From MGBC163016 sp964518575 (lineage in GTDB: Bacteria; Actinomycetota; Coriobacteriia; Coriobacteriales; Eggerthellaceae), in contig CAZFGW010000010.1 in NCBI GenBank assembly GCA_964518575.1, positions 1 through 61,818 on the forward strand: a DNA stretch of 61,818 bases. Direction: 5' to 3'. A program made the position numbers and the translations under genes. The notes under the pieces are model-generated. The model was not told the DNA's origin. It did no database searches and saw nothing but the letters and a program-made list of their open reading frames with translations. Positions 42,336 to 50,508 of the stretch are shown here, one piece after another (position 1 is the first letter of the stretch; the number at the start of each line of letters is the position of its first letter).

Positions 42336-42791
42336 TTACGCCAAGCGCGTCTTCTTTGTGACGGGGCAGACGATGTCGCCGCCGCGTTTGACGAAATGCA
42401 CCAGAAAACCGATGCCCGCAAGCGCGAGTGCGGCGCCCAAGCCGGTGTAAAAGAATGCGACGAACCAGCCGGGAACGATGCCGAAGGCGCGCAGCGAGAT
42501 ACCGCCGCCCATCATGAACGCCATGATGATATAGCCCTTGATATCGAAAAAGCGCAGGACATGCATCTTATCTTCGCCATAACCGCGAATGCGATCGGAG
42601 TGTTTCCCCACAAGTTTGCTGAACATCATGTGGAAGAGAAGGAAAATGGTGGGGATGCCCACTGCCAAAAGCCAAGGCGCGGCATCGCCTTCAAAACACG
42701 CAATGAGCCCGAGCCGCATGATATTGATTCCCGCAAGGAACCAAACCGCCGCAGCAATCAACAGCAAATACTTCGCACGCACTTTGAACAT
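42336..42791 (-). CDS. Uncharacterised membrane protein
   Basis: This 151-residue protein has four hydrophobic helices (about 7-27, 36-56, 88-107 and 112-135). The cytoplasmic loop carries several lysines and arginines (KLVGKHSDRIRGYGEDK). The family is not recognised. It looks like a SdpI-type or DUF3784-type small membrane protein only in outline, so I assign no function. The ATG at 42791 follows AAGGGG by 8 bases. It converges with upp and is divergent from the small helical protein at 43000. Confidence 0.65.
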   Translation of the reverse strand: MFKVRAKYLLLIAAAVWFLAGINIMRLGLIACFEGDAAPWLLAVGIPTIFLLFHMMFSKLVGKHSDRIRGYGEDKMHVLRFFDIKGYIIMAFMMGGGISLRAFGIVPGWFVAFFYTGLGAALALAGIGFLVHFVKRGGDIVCPVTKKTRLA

Positions 42792-42999
42792 ACCCAATCC
42801 CCTTCGCTCTCTTTTCGTCCATAGTAGCAAATGATCCTGCCGCATACGCAGAAAGTGGACGGGCGAGTCTGTCAGTGAAGTGACGCCAACAAATGCCTTA
42901 CGAAAGCTTTACCGCACACGTTTGAGGCGTTTCTCCATAAGCGCGAGCGCCTACACTCCAAGCATCGTGAAATGTAAACATTCGACTAAAGGAGGCATC

Positions 43000-43290
43000 A
43001 TGGGAATCATGGATAACCTCAAAGAAGCCGCTGGTCAGACAAAAGAAGCTCTCGGAAATGCGGGCGAAGCAGCGAAACCGTTTTTGGATAACGCCAAGGA
43101 CGCACTGGGTGAAGCAGCGCAGGTCGTAAAGGAAAAGGGTGGCGAAGCGTTCGAGGTCGCGAAGGACAAGGGCGCCGATTTTCTTCAGGCAGCGAAAGAG
43201 AAGGGCAGCATTGCGGCTGACGCCATCAAGGACAAAGCCGAAGAGGTTTCCAAAAAGGATCTCGACGGCGACGGCAAAGTCGGCAAGTAG
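43000..43290 (+). CDS. Small helical protein with EF-hand-like tail
   Basis: This 96-residue protein is almost entirely Lys/Glu/Ala/Asp and forms one amphipathic helical array with an 11-residue rhythm (KEAAGQTKEALGNAGEAA, DALGEAAQVVKEKGGEA). It resembles LEA/CsbD/YtxH-type stress proteins. The last 12 residues, KKDLDGDGKVGK, have the DxDGDG pattern of a calcium-binding EF-hand or dockerin loop. AAAGGAGG precedes the ATG at 43000. Two terminators follow. Strong expression under stress is a reasonable inference. Some annotations call similar proteins antitoxins, but no toxin gene is adjacent. Confidence 0.75.
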   Translation: MGIMDNLKEAAGQTKEALGNAGEAAKPFLDNAKDALGEAAQVVKEKGGEAFEVAKDKGADFLQAAKEKGSIAADAIKDKAEEVSKKDLDGDGKVGK

Positions 43291-43311
43291 CGCATACATA
43301 CCGCTCATACT

Positions 43312-43355
43312 GATGCGTCCCGCCGAAACGGAGCAGGGACGCATCTTTCCTTCCT
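43312..43355 (+). terminator. Rho-independent terminator 1 of the helical-protein gene
   Basis: GATGCGTCCC (43312-43321) pairs perfectly with GGGACGCATC (43336-43345), then TTTCCTTCCTTT. It lies 22 bases after the stop codon. Confidence 0.85.
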
Positions 43356-43361
43356 TTGAAG

Positions 43362-43385
43362 AGCCTCGCGTAAGCGGGGCTTTTC
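43362..43385 (+). terminator. Rho-independent terminator 2 of the helical-protein gene
   Basis: AGCCTCGC (from 43362) and GCGGGGCT form an 8-bp stem with a GTAA loop, then TTTT. Two terminators in a row suggest strong transcription of the small gene. Confidence 0.75.
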
Positions 43386-43526
43386 TACCTTTCGAGACGT
43401 GATAGCTGCGCTTGATGCGCGTGTATCGCTTTGTTTTCATCTATCCCATCGCGCACACGCGCGAGCGCTCTTATGAATACAATCTAGAAAGAACGTTCCA
43501 AAAGGGCGAGGGGTTTGCGTGCAACG

Positions 43527-44468
43527 ATGGCGAAAGCCCCTGATGAGCATCAAGGAGTTCCGGTGACGGAAAAGGAAAAAAAGAATCGGCTTTTCAGCGA
43601 TATCTCTGCCGTGCAGGTTATTGCGACCGCCCTTGCTGCCGTGACCTCGATGCTCCTGTCATCCTATATCGGCATCGCTGGCTCTGTCATCGGCGTGGCG
43701 GTTGCTTCCGTCGTGTCCACACTTGCGGCGTCTGCGTACAAGAAGTTCATCCGCGATTCCACGGAGAAAATCAAAGAGATTCCTCATCTGCGCTTGCACA
43801 GTGGCACTGATAAAAAGGGTACGGAAGGCGAGACTTCTTCTGCTCCAGATGCGTCCCCTGCCGCGGAAGCTTCCGAGGCTTCTGGCACTCATGAAACTTC
43901 CGATGCGGGCGAAACGCCGGAGCAGCACGAGCATGCGGAATCCGACGAGACCGCACCTGCCTCTGATGAGACCGCTGAAGACACTGCGTCCGTTGCCGCC
44001 GCAGATGAAGAGGAGCACGCAGTTGCTCCGCAAACGAGCAAGCGCCTTGTCCGCGGTTTGATTGCTGTTTGCATCATCTCGGCATTGCTTGCCGTTGCCG
44101 CTTCAGCTGCGGTGGTCTACCTTTTGACCACGGGCGAAGGGCTCGGCGAAAAGCCCTCTATTATTTATATGACCGCTCCGCAAAACTCGCGTTCCGATTC
44201 CTCGACGGCACACGATGGCTATGCTTCTCAGGGCAACAAGAAGGATCAAGCAGCCGACACCGCACTGCCCCAGCCTCCAAGTTCAAGCTCTTCTTCGGAT
44301 GCAAGCTCAAGCGCATCATCAAGCTCCAGCTCGTCGTCAAGCACCACCGAACCCGGCGAATCACCCGGAGGAGAGGAAAATCCTTCCGAGAATCCGGGTG
44401 GCGAAGAGAATCCTCCTGAAACGCCAGGCACGGGCGAAGGGTCAACCGGCGAGGGCACTACGACCTAA
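43527..44468 (+). CDS. Membrane protein with acidic and Ser/Pro-rich tails
   Basis: This is a 313-residue protein. Residues about 22-68 form two hydrophobic helices (VIATALAAVTSMLLSSYIG, then IGVAVASVVSTLAASAY). A long acidic Ala/Glu/Thr/Ser stretch follows (about 95-165). A third membrane helix (about 178-206) is followed by an extracellular low-complexity tail of Ser runs and Pro/Gly/Glu repeats. The family is unknown. The tail resembles wall-spanning regions but has no sorting motif. The ATG at 43527 is preferred over the TTG at 43515, and the nearest purine run (GAGGGG) is rather far upstream. Confidence 0.65.
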   Translation: MAKAPDEHQGVPVTEKEKKNRLFSDISAVQVIATALAAVTSMLLSSYIGIAGSVIGVAVASVVSTLAASAYKKFIRDSTEKIKEIPHLRLHSGTDKKGTEGETSSAPDASPAAEASEASGTHETSDAGETPEQHEHAESDETAPASDETAEDTASVAAADEEEHAVAPQTSKRLVRGLIAVCIISALLAVAASAAVVYLLTTGEGLGEKPSIIYMTAPQNSRSDSSTAHDGYASQGNKKDQAADTALPQPPSSSSSSDASSSASSSSSSSSSTTEPGESPGGEENPSENPGGEENPPETPGTGEGSTGEGTTT

Positions 44469-44497
44469 CAGCTCGCTCAAGAAGTGCCTGGATCGTC

Positions 44498-44869
44498 TTA
44501 GTCGGATGACGCCTGCACGGCGTTCAAGATTCCGAGCACCTCAGGAAACGAGATGACCTCTCCCGCCCATTGTGCATAGGTAGGATCCCGCCGCCAACAA
44601 AGGCATGCATCCGGTTCATCCGCGACGATATTTACTCCCGTCTGGTCATCGACCGGGTCGAAGGAACAGCAACATTCCTGCGCGCACGGCGCTGAAACCA
44701 TCAGGTCGCTCGTTTCAAAGCGGAAGAGGACAGGGGCACGCACCACCCATGATTGGGCATAGCAATCCCAAAGACGGAAGAGGTCGGCGAGGATATGTTC
44801 GCCCCGCTCATCGAACGCCTCTTTAGTGAAGGGCACCGTTTGTTGGATCTGAATGCATTCACTCATCAT
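44498..44869 (-). CDS. Hypothetical Cys-rich protein
   Basis: This is a 123-residue soluble protein of unknown family. The central region has clustered cysteines (SAPCAQECCCSFDP near 58-71) and a further CLC group near residue 90. No known zinc-finger spacing is obvious, but metal binding is possible. The first ATG is either 44869 or 44866 behind AGGTG. It is convergent with the membrane protein before it, with 29 bases between stops. I assign no function. Confidence 0.55.
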   Translation of the reverse strand: MMSECIQIQQTVPFTKEAFDERGEHILADLFRLWDCYAQSWVVRAPVLFRFETSDLMVSAPCAQECCCSFDPVDDQTGVNIVADEPDACLCWRRDPTYAQWAGEVISFPEVLGILNAVQASSD

Positions 44870-45105
44870 CACCTAGCAATCTCTCATCTCCGAACACTAA
44901 GTTTCGCGCATCCGTACGGGTTGTTCGGCACGACTGCAGTCGCTTCAACCTTGCCGTTTTCCGGATGCTCATAACTTGAGTGCGACTATACAACCTTGGA
45001 TACGGTGGTCGTGTCCCTGTTATCGGACACGCGCAATAGAAAATGATGCATTCGCCAAATATTTCCGGTCAGAACGGTTCGTTAATCGTGGAAATCTCTC
45101 TTGTT

Positions 45106-45139
45106 GACGTTGGGGCGAGATTCATCTCGCCCCAACGTC
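45106..45139. repeat. REP-derived perfect palindrome, 34 bp
   Basis: GACGTTGGGGCGAGAT, the central TC and ATCTCGCCCCAACGTC form a 34-base palindrome that pairs completely except for the two centre bases. It equals a REPIN with its spacer deleted: the left arm of one unit is joined to the right arm of the other. It lies 31 bases beyond the stop of the minus-strand CmpB gene. Confidence 0.9.
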
Positions 45140-45169
45140 TATTCCCAAACGTTTACCCTATCGTGGGCA

Positions 45170-46423
45170 TTATTTCCCGGCGCGAACTGCGGTATCGGGA
45201 TTGATGGTCATGGACTGGAACCGATGCTCCATGAATGCATTATCGAAATTCTTGTCGTAAAACTGCTGAATGGGCGTATCGATGGGCTTGTGCGACAACC
45301 GCTCATACCAACAATCCAATGCCTGTAACGACATGACGCAATCAACGGCGATCAAAATGGCTGCGACCGTGGTCACGCCATACCGCCAATTCCACGGAAT
45401 GCGATTGACCAACCACAACAAAAACGGCAACAACAACTTAATCCAAATCACGCCCAACAAACCCCACGCCGCCATGGCGAGCCCACATGTTCGCCCACCG
45501 AACAACGACAGGAACTGCCCCGTATAATCCCACGCGACGGCGCCGAATGTATATTGCATGAAATAGCTGACGAATGCCTCGAACAATCCACCGATGATCG
45601 CACTGAAGAAAAAGATCAGAATGACGTTTGATTTGTAAAACCGGTTGAGGAACAACGTCATCAAAACGGCGCCGCACCCATAGATCGGGGAGAACGGTCC
45701 GAAGAGCAACCCGGCGCGATCCTGCATGTGCCCGGGGTCGACGACCAAATAATGGAACGCCGTCTCCATGGCATCGCCGATGATGGAGCACACCACAAAG
45801 ATCCAGAACAGATTGAAGAAGTTGAGCTGAATGTACCCTTTGCCCGTCTCATCGCGCCCGAGCGTACCGTCCTCCTGCTCATAGCGAAGCTCGTTATCGC
45901 GCAAGATGCGCTGCAACTGCCGCTCTTGACGCAGCGAAGGATCGAGATACACCTGGAACGCAATCAGCAGACACAAAAGCGCAATAAAGGCGAAGAAACG
46001 CCAGTTGACGCCGCTGAGCATGAGCGTGCAGATCGCAACGCCCAGAATCAGGATGTACATCGCATAGATCACGAGCGCCGCGAACCGACGCTGATTCCTG
46101 AAAAGCCTGATGCCGAAAATGGCGAATGAGACCGAGATCAAAAAGAGCAGGATCAAGTACAGGAACGTAACGACGGTGGTGGAGATACCAAGATCATTCA
46201 TCCTGCCATCGGTGAATGCCATGACCGTGGAAACGATGTCGGATATAACCTGATAGGCGCCGTACGCTGCTGCAATCACGCAAAGAACGCCGAATATCTT
46301 CATCCCCAGCGGCAGCTTCTCGGAATCAACCGGAGCCGAGAACATGCGCCGATACCAACGCCTGCCTGCGTCCTCTTCGATATCTTTCCTAAGATCCGCT
46401 CTGTTCTCTTGATGCAACTTCAT
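45170..46423 (-). CDS. CmpB-type putative ABC transporter permease (DUF1113-like)
   Basis: This 417-residue membrane protein has about nine hydrophobic helices. Its second half (about 200-370) matches the ABC_trans_CmpB pattern: LLFGPFSPIYGCGAVLMT, GGLFEAFVSYFMQYTFG, WDYTG and CGLAMAAWGLLGVIW. The first half adds four helices and a charged loop. The naming as an ABC permease is traditional; no ATPase is adjacent and the real function is unknown. AGGACGG precedes the ATG at 46423. Its first 35 bases overlap the end of the HAD hydrolase gene, so the two are co-expressed. Confidence 0.8.
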   Translation of the reverse strand: MKLHQENRADLRKDIEEDAGRRWYRRMFSAPVDSEKLPLGMKIFGVLCVIAAAYGAYQVISDIVSTVMAFTDGRMNDLGISTTVVTFLYLILLFLISVSFAIFGIRLFRNQRRFAALVIYAMYILILGVAICTLMLSGVNWRFFAFIALLCLLIAFQVYLDPSLRQERQLQRILRDNELRYEQEDGTLGRDETGKGYIQLNFFNLFWIFVVCSIIGDAMETAFHYLVVDPGHMQDRAGLLFGPFSPIYGCGAVLMTLFLNRFYKSNVILIFFFSAIIGGLFEAFVSYFMQYTFGAVAWDYTGQFLSLFGGRTCGLAMAAWGLLGVIWIKLLLPFLLWLVNRIPWNWRYGVTTVAAILIAVDCVMSLQALDCWYERLSHKPIDTPIQQFYDKNFDNAFMEHRFQSMTINPDTAVRAGK

Positions 46424-47123
46424 GATGTCCGTCCTGGTCAGTCTTGCGAACTAAATCCTTTGCAAGGACAATGAATCGTTCGGGGTCGATGTCGTTGAAA
46501 GACATGGCGAACATGTCTGCCGTTGTTGCAAGCTTATCAGCCGTACCGGCAAGATCGCTATCAAATACCGCAAAGGTTAAGAAGCCGGCATCTTTCAGAG
46601 TATGGATCGCATACAACGCATCTTCGAACCCCCAGGTGTGCTTGCGCTCAGTCCCCAGTGACTCGCGCGCCTTGTCATAGACATCGGGGCGGCGCTTCGA
46701 CGCCTTCACATCATCGACGGACACAATACTTTCCATATAGGGAGCGAAACCCGCGCTCGCAAGCCCAAGGCGCAACGGCTCAGGCGGCGTTGAAGAAGCA
46801 ACCGCCATGGGAACGCCTGCGCTATGAAGTGCGGAAACAAAGGCGAGCGCACCGGGCTTCGGTGCAGGATTGTTCCCGTAAAACTCAAGAAGTTCCCGGT
46901 CGATAAGCTCGGATACTTCCTCCACGCTTGACCCAAGTCCGCAATGCTCGTGCATGTATTGCGCGCTCTCATGTAGATTGCACGCCGTAAGCATATCCTT
47001 TTCTTCGGGAGTCAACGAAACACCCGCCATTTCTGCGAGGCGGTCATCAAGGCTGCGCCAAAAAGGCATCGAATTCAGCAAGATGCCGTCGCAGTCGAAT
47101 ATCACACCGAATTCAGAACACAT
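46389..47123 (-). CDS. HAD superfamily hydrolase (phosphatase-like)
   Basis: This is a 244-residue cytoplasmic hydrolase. Motif I is FDCDGILLNS, with nucleophile Asp11 and the general-acid aspartate two residues on. Motif II is in AVASST. The lysine of motif III is in DDVKASKRRPDVY, and motif IV is GFEDAL. An alpha-helical cap (about 16-80) places it with beta-phosphoglucomutase-like/sugar phosphatases. The substrate is unknown. The ATG at 47123 has a poor ribosome site. The 3-prime end overlaps the start of the CmpB gene by 35 bases. It lies downstream of hom, with a 132-base gap. Confidence 0.85.
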   Translation of the reverse strand: MCSEFGVIFDCDGILLNSMPFWRSLDDRLAEMAGVSLTPEEKDMLTACNLHESAQYMHEHCGLGSSVEEVSELIDRELLEFYGNNPAPKPGALAFVSALHSAGVPMAVASSTPPEPLRLGLASAGFAPYMESIVSVDDVKASKRRPDVYDKARESLGTERKHTWGFEDALYAIHTLKDAGFLTFAVFDSDLAGTADKLATTADMFAMSFNDIDPERFIVLAKDLVRKTDQDGHHEVASREQSGS

Positions 47124-47255
47124 GCCCAACGATCTCGCCGCTTCCTTTTCTCTTCCTGTCTACCTTCAGAGGCGCACGCTCGAGGGCATGCCGCTTAGCA
47201 ACCGCGCCACGCGCCCTCATGTCGCGTCACGTGCGCTGCCCGCAACCAGCAGCCC

Positions 47256-48539
47256 CTACTCCTCCACGCGGATGACGGAGGGCTCGCCGAACACGAGCTC
47301 GGGCTCATGCACGATCTTCGCGATGGCGTCGCGCACATCCTTCTCGTTGGCAATATGGGTAACGTACACGACATCCACCGTACCACCCATCTTCGTCCCG
47401 CGCTGCATCATAGAGTAGATGCTGACGCCGTGCTCGGCGAAGATGGTTGCCATGGTTGCAAGCACGCCGGGCTTGTCGGCAACGGTGAAGCGAATGTAGT
47501 ACTTCATGGAGAGCGTTTCGATCACACGAATCGGCAGGTCATCGGTGCACGTGCAACCTACGATCGGTCCCACGCCAAGTGTGAGCCTGCGCGCAACTTC
47601 CAGCACATCGCCCATCACCGCGCTGGCAGCAGCACCCGCGCCAGCACCTTCGCCAAAGAACATCGTCTCTCCTACAAAATCTCCCACCACATAGATGGCG
47701 TTGAACACGCCGTTGACGGTAGCCAGTTGGTGGTTGTGCGGAATCATGGTCGGATGAACGCGCACGTCGATGCCCTTATCGGTGCGATGCGCGATGGCAA
47801 GCAGCTTGACCACATACCCCATCTCCTTCGCCGCCTCAAGGTCGGTCGTGGTGATGGAGGTGATGCCGGAGGTGTACACGTCATCGATGGTAACGCGCGA
47901 GTTGAACGCAATCGAGGCAAGGATGGCAATCTTCGCCGCGGCGTCGAACCCGTCAACGTCGGCGGAGGGATCGGCTTCGGCGAAGCCCTTCTCCTGCGCC
48001 TCACGCAGCGCCTCGTCATAGCTCATCTTGTTGTCAGCCATGCGGGTAAGCATGTAGTTCGTGGTGCCGTTGACAATACCCGTCACCGACTCGATTTCAT
48101 TGGCAATGAGCGAATGCTTAAGCGGTCCGATGATAGGAATGCCGCCGCCCACGCTTGCGCCGAACATGAGCTCTTTGTTGGCACGCTTCGCCGTCTCCAT
48201 AACCTCTTTGCCATGGGTTGCCATGAGCGCCTTGTTCGCCGTGACAACATTCTTGCCTGCCTCCAAGGCTTCGATGACCACGTTCTTCGCGATGGTGGTG
48301 CCACCGATGAGCTCGATCACGATGTCGATCTCGTCGTTTTGGATGATGTCGTGGTAGTCGGTGGTGAACAGGTCGGCGACGCCGTGCGCCTCAGCCTCGG
48401 CGATATCGAGCGAACAGACCGCCACCAGTTCAACGTCTACGCCGATGTGCCGCTGAAAATCCTGCGCGTGCTTCTTCAGGATCTCGATGCAGCCGCCTCC
48501 CACGGTACCCGTACCGACAAGTCCAATTTTGATCGTCAT
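47256..48539 (-). CDS. hom: Homoserine dehydrogenase
   Basis: This 427-residue cytoplasmic enzyme reduces aspartate semialdehyde to homoserine, the branch point toward threonine, methionine and isoleucine. It starts with the NAD(P) motif GLVGTGTVGGG. The central catalytic part has VNGTTNYMLTRM and the DGFDAAAKIAILAS lysine region. A C-terminal ACT domain (about 345-427) begins YIRFTVADKPGVLA and is the usual site of threonine feedback. AAGGAG lies 6 bases before the ATG. It lies downstream of lysA on the same strand with 140 bases between, so the two aspartate-family genes may share transcription. Confidence 0.96.
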   Translation of the reverse strand: MTIKIGLVGTGTVGGGCIEILKKHAQDFQRHIGVDVELVAVCSLDIAEAEAHGVADLFTTDYHDIIQNDEIDIVIELIGGTTIAKNVVIEALEAGKNVVTANKALMATHGKEVMETAKRANKELMFGASVGGGIPIIGPLKHSLIANEIESVTGIVNGTTNYMLTRMADNKMSYDEALREAQEKGFAEADPSADVDGFDAAAKIAILASIAFNSRVTIDDVYTSGITSITTTDLEAAKEMGYVVKLLAIAHRTDKGIDVRVHPTMIPHNHQLATVNGVFNAIYVVGDFVGETMFFGEGAGAGAAASAVMGDVLEVARRLTLGVGPIVGCTCTDDLPIRVIETLSMKYYIRFTVADKPGVLATMATIFAEHGVSIYSMMQRGTKMGGTVDVVYVTHIANEKDVRDAIAKIVHEPELVFGEPSVIRVEE

Positions 48540-48679
48540 CGTGTCTCCTTATCTCACCATCGAATGCGCTGTGTTTTTCTGTGTAGCGTTCACAGTGTTG
48601 CGCTTCCTATGCTGTGTTCTCTGCTCCGCGTTTCCTATTCCACGTTTCCTTTCCCACGCCCCTCGCGCGCCAGCCGCTC

Positions 48680-50035
48680 CTAAAGATCGCGCTGGAGCAA
48701 GTCGTCATACGTTTCCCGCCGCGTGGTCACGCGGGCAACACCGTCGCGCACAAACACGACGCCGGGGCGGGGCTGACCGTTGTAGTTGCTTGCCATCGTC
48801 GAGCAGTATGCGCCCGTGCCGAAAACGCAGGCGATGTCGCCCACTTCCGCCTTCTGCAACGGCATATCCAAGACGACCGCGTCGCCACTTTCGCAATGTT
48901 TACCACAGAGCGTCACGATCTCAGAGCGCGGCTGATCCGCTTTGTTCGCAAGCGTCGGCTCATAGACGCTGCCATAGAGCGCCGTGCGGATGTTGTCAGA
49001 CATGCCGCCGTCGATCGCAACGAACTTGCGCACACCGGGCAACGTCTTCACGATCCCCACGGTGTAGAGGGTAACGCCTGCATTCGCAACGAGCGAGCGC
49101 CCCGGCTCAACAGAGAGTCGCGGCAGCGGCAGGTCGTATGCATCGCAGAATTCGCGAACGGCGCTCGTGATGACTTCGGCGTACTCGTCGATGGTCGAGG
49201 GCGCGTCTGCCGTGGTGTACGCCACGCCAAGCCCGCCGCCCATATCAAGCTCCTCAATGAGGTAGCCATACTCGTCGCGGATGCGCGCCATCAGCTTCAC
49301 CATGACCTCCACCGCCTCGCGGAACGAATGCAGCGCGAAGATCTGCGAACCGATATGGCAATGCAGCCCCTTCAAGCGCACATGCGGTGTGTTGAGCGCG
49401 TCCTCAATGCAGCCGAACGCGAAGTCGTCTTTCATGGTGAACCCGAACTTTGAGTCCTCGCAGCCCGTGCGGATGTATTCGTGCGTGTCAGCCTCAACGC
49501 CCGGGGTAATGCGCATATAAATGTCCTGCACCTTACCCATGCGCCCGGCGATCTCAGAGATCCTGCCGATCTCGATGCGACTATCGGTAACGATGCGCCC
49601 CACGCCCGCCGAGATGGCTTCCTCAAGCTCCTGCGGCGTCTTGTTGTTCCCGTGCACGAAAACGCGCTCCATGGGGAAGGAGACGCTGCGCGCACAGGCA
49701 AGTTCGCCACCACCGGACACATCCAAACAAAGCCCCAGCTCATCGACGATCCTGACAACCTCTTTATTCATGAATGCCTTGCTGGCGAAAAGCACATCGG
49801 AATCCGCATAGCGCGACCGGAAAGCGCGGAGGTATTCGCTCATGTTCGCCCGCAGGTGCTCCTCGTCGAACACATAGAGCGCGGTGCCCTCCTTGTGCGC
49901 CAGCTCGACCATATCAACGCCCCCGATGAACAGATGCCCGTCGCGCACCTCGGCGGTCTTCGGCAACACGGCGCCAAGCTCCATGGTGGTCAAGTTATCC
50001 GGTTGTTTTGACAGATCGGATGCAGGCAAAGACAT
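48680..50035 (-). CDS. lysA: Diaminopimelate decarboxylase
   Basis: This 451-residue PLP enzyme converts meso-diaminopimelate to lysine, the last step of lysine synthesis. The PLP lysine is Lys86 in FASKAF. The barrel motif HCHIGSQIFA, the phosphate loop DMGGGLG, EPGRSLVANAG and the dimer-interface CESGD motif that supplies an active-site cysteine are all present. The ATG at 50035 follows GGAAGGAAA; the frame is open to 50065. It is divergent from the MoaE-like gene with only 77 bases between starts, so their promoters must be close together or overlap. No lysine riboswitch is present in that gap. Confidence 0.95.
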   Translation of the reverse strand: MSLPASDLSKQPDNLTTMELGAVLPKTAEVRDGHLFIGGVDMVELAHKEGTALYVFDEEHLRANMSEYLRAFRSRYADSDVLFASKAFMNKEVVRIVDELGLCLDVSGGGELACARSVSFPMERVFVHGNNKTPQELEEAISAGVGRIVTDSRIEIGRISEIAGRMGKVQDIYMRITPGVEADTHEYIRTGCEDSKFGFTMKDDFAFGCIEDALNTPHVRLKGLHCHIGSQIFALHSFREAVEVMVKLMARIRDEYGYLIEELDMGGGLGVAYTTADAPSTIDEYAEVITSAVREFCDAYDLPLPRLSVEPGRSLVANAGVTLYTVGIVKTLPGVRKFVAIDGGMSDNIRTALYGSVYEPTLANKADQPRSEIVTLCGKHCESGDAVVLDMPLQKAEVGDIACVFGTGAYCSTMASNYNGQPRPGVVFVRDGVARVTTRRETYDDLLQRDL

Positions 50036-50112
50036 AGAGTTTCCTTCCGTATAGAATGGGGTCATGCAATTATAGTTCAGGAAAATTCCCTGAGTGGCGA
50101 AAGGACTGTTTC

Positions 50113-50508
50113 ATGTCAAAACCAGAACCTTCAATGGATGCGTGGCTTGCCGAGGCGAAGGCGTCAGCCGAGGCTGATCTTTGCGGAATGTTCCTCTGTC
50201 ACAATGGCGTGGTGCGCTCAACGCCGAAGAAGCTCGAGCGCGAAGGCGTCGAAGGTTTGGGCGACGTCGTTCAGATCGATTTCTCCTACGATGCGCAAGG
50301 CGTTGAAGACGCCGTCGCAGAAGCGCTGACATGGTCGGGCGTACACTACGTCCGCGTGTGGCTGAACGAGGGCGTCCTCAATGTGGGCGACTCCATCATG
50401 TATGTTTTGATCGGGGCGAACATCCGTCCCACGTGTATTGATGCACTCCAGAAGCTCGTTGGGAAGATCAAGAACGATCTCGTTGTCGAGCGTGAGATCT
50501 ATGCGTAG
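50113..50508 (+). CDS. MoaE-like molybdopterin synthase-related protein
   Basis: This is a 131-residue cytoplasmic protein. The C-terminal half (YVRVWLNEGVLNVGDSIMYV near 76-95, followed by GANIRPTCIDALQKLVGKIK) resembles the MoaE fold of the molybdopterin synthase large subunit as found in Clostridia and Coriobacteria. The classical MoaE lysine/arginine active-site set is only partly obvious, so it could be a MoaE homologue with another task. No other molybdenum cofactor gene is near. AAAGGA lies 7 bases before the ATG at 50113. The stop overlaps the serpin start by 8 bases, so the two are translated together. Confidence 0.7.
   Translation: MSKPEPSMDAWLAEAKASAEADLCGMFLCHNGVVRSTPKKLEREGVEGLGDVVQIDFSYDAQGVEDAVAEALTWSGVHYVRVWLNEGVLNVGDSIMYVLIGANIRPTCIDALQKLVGKIKNDLVVEREIYA

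Noticed and set aside
43000..43290. Antitoxin of a toxin-antitoxin pair
   Set aside because: No toxin-like gene is adjacent and two terminators isolate the gene. Helical Lys/Glu proteins are often mislabelled this way.
47307..48683. A 458-codon plus-strand frame over hom
   Set aside because: Antisense to all homoserine dehydrogenase motifs; no domain of its own.
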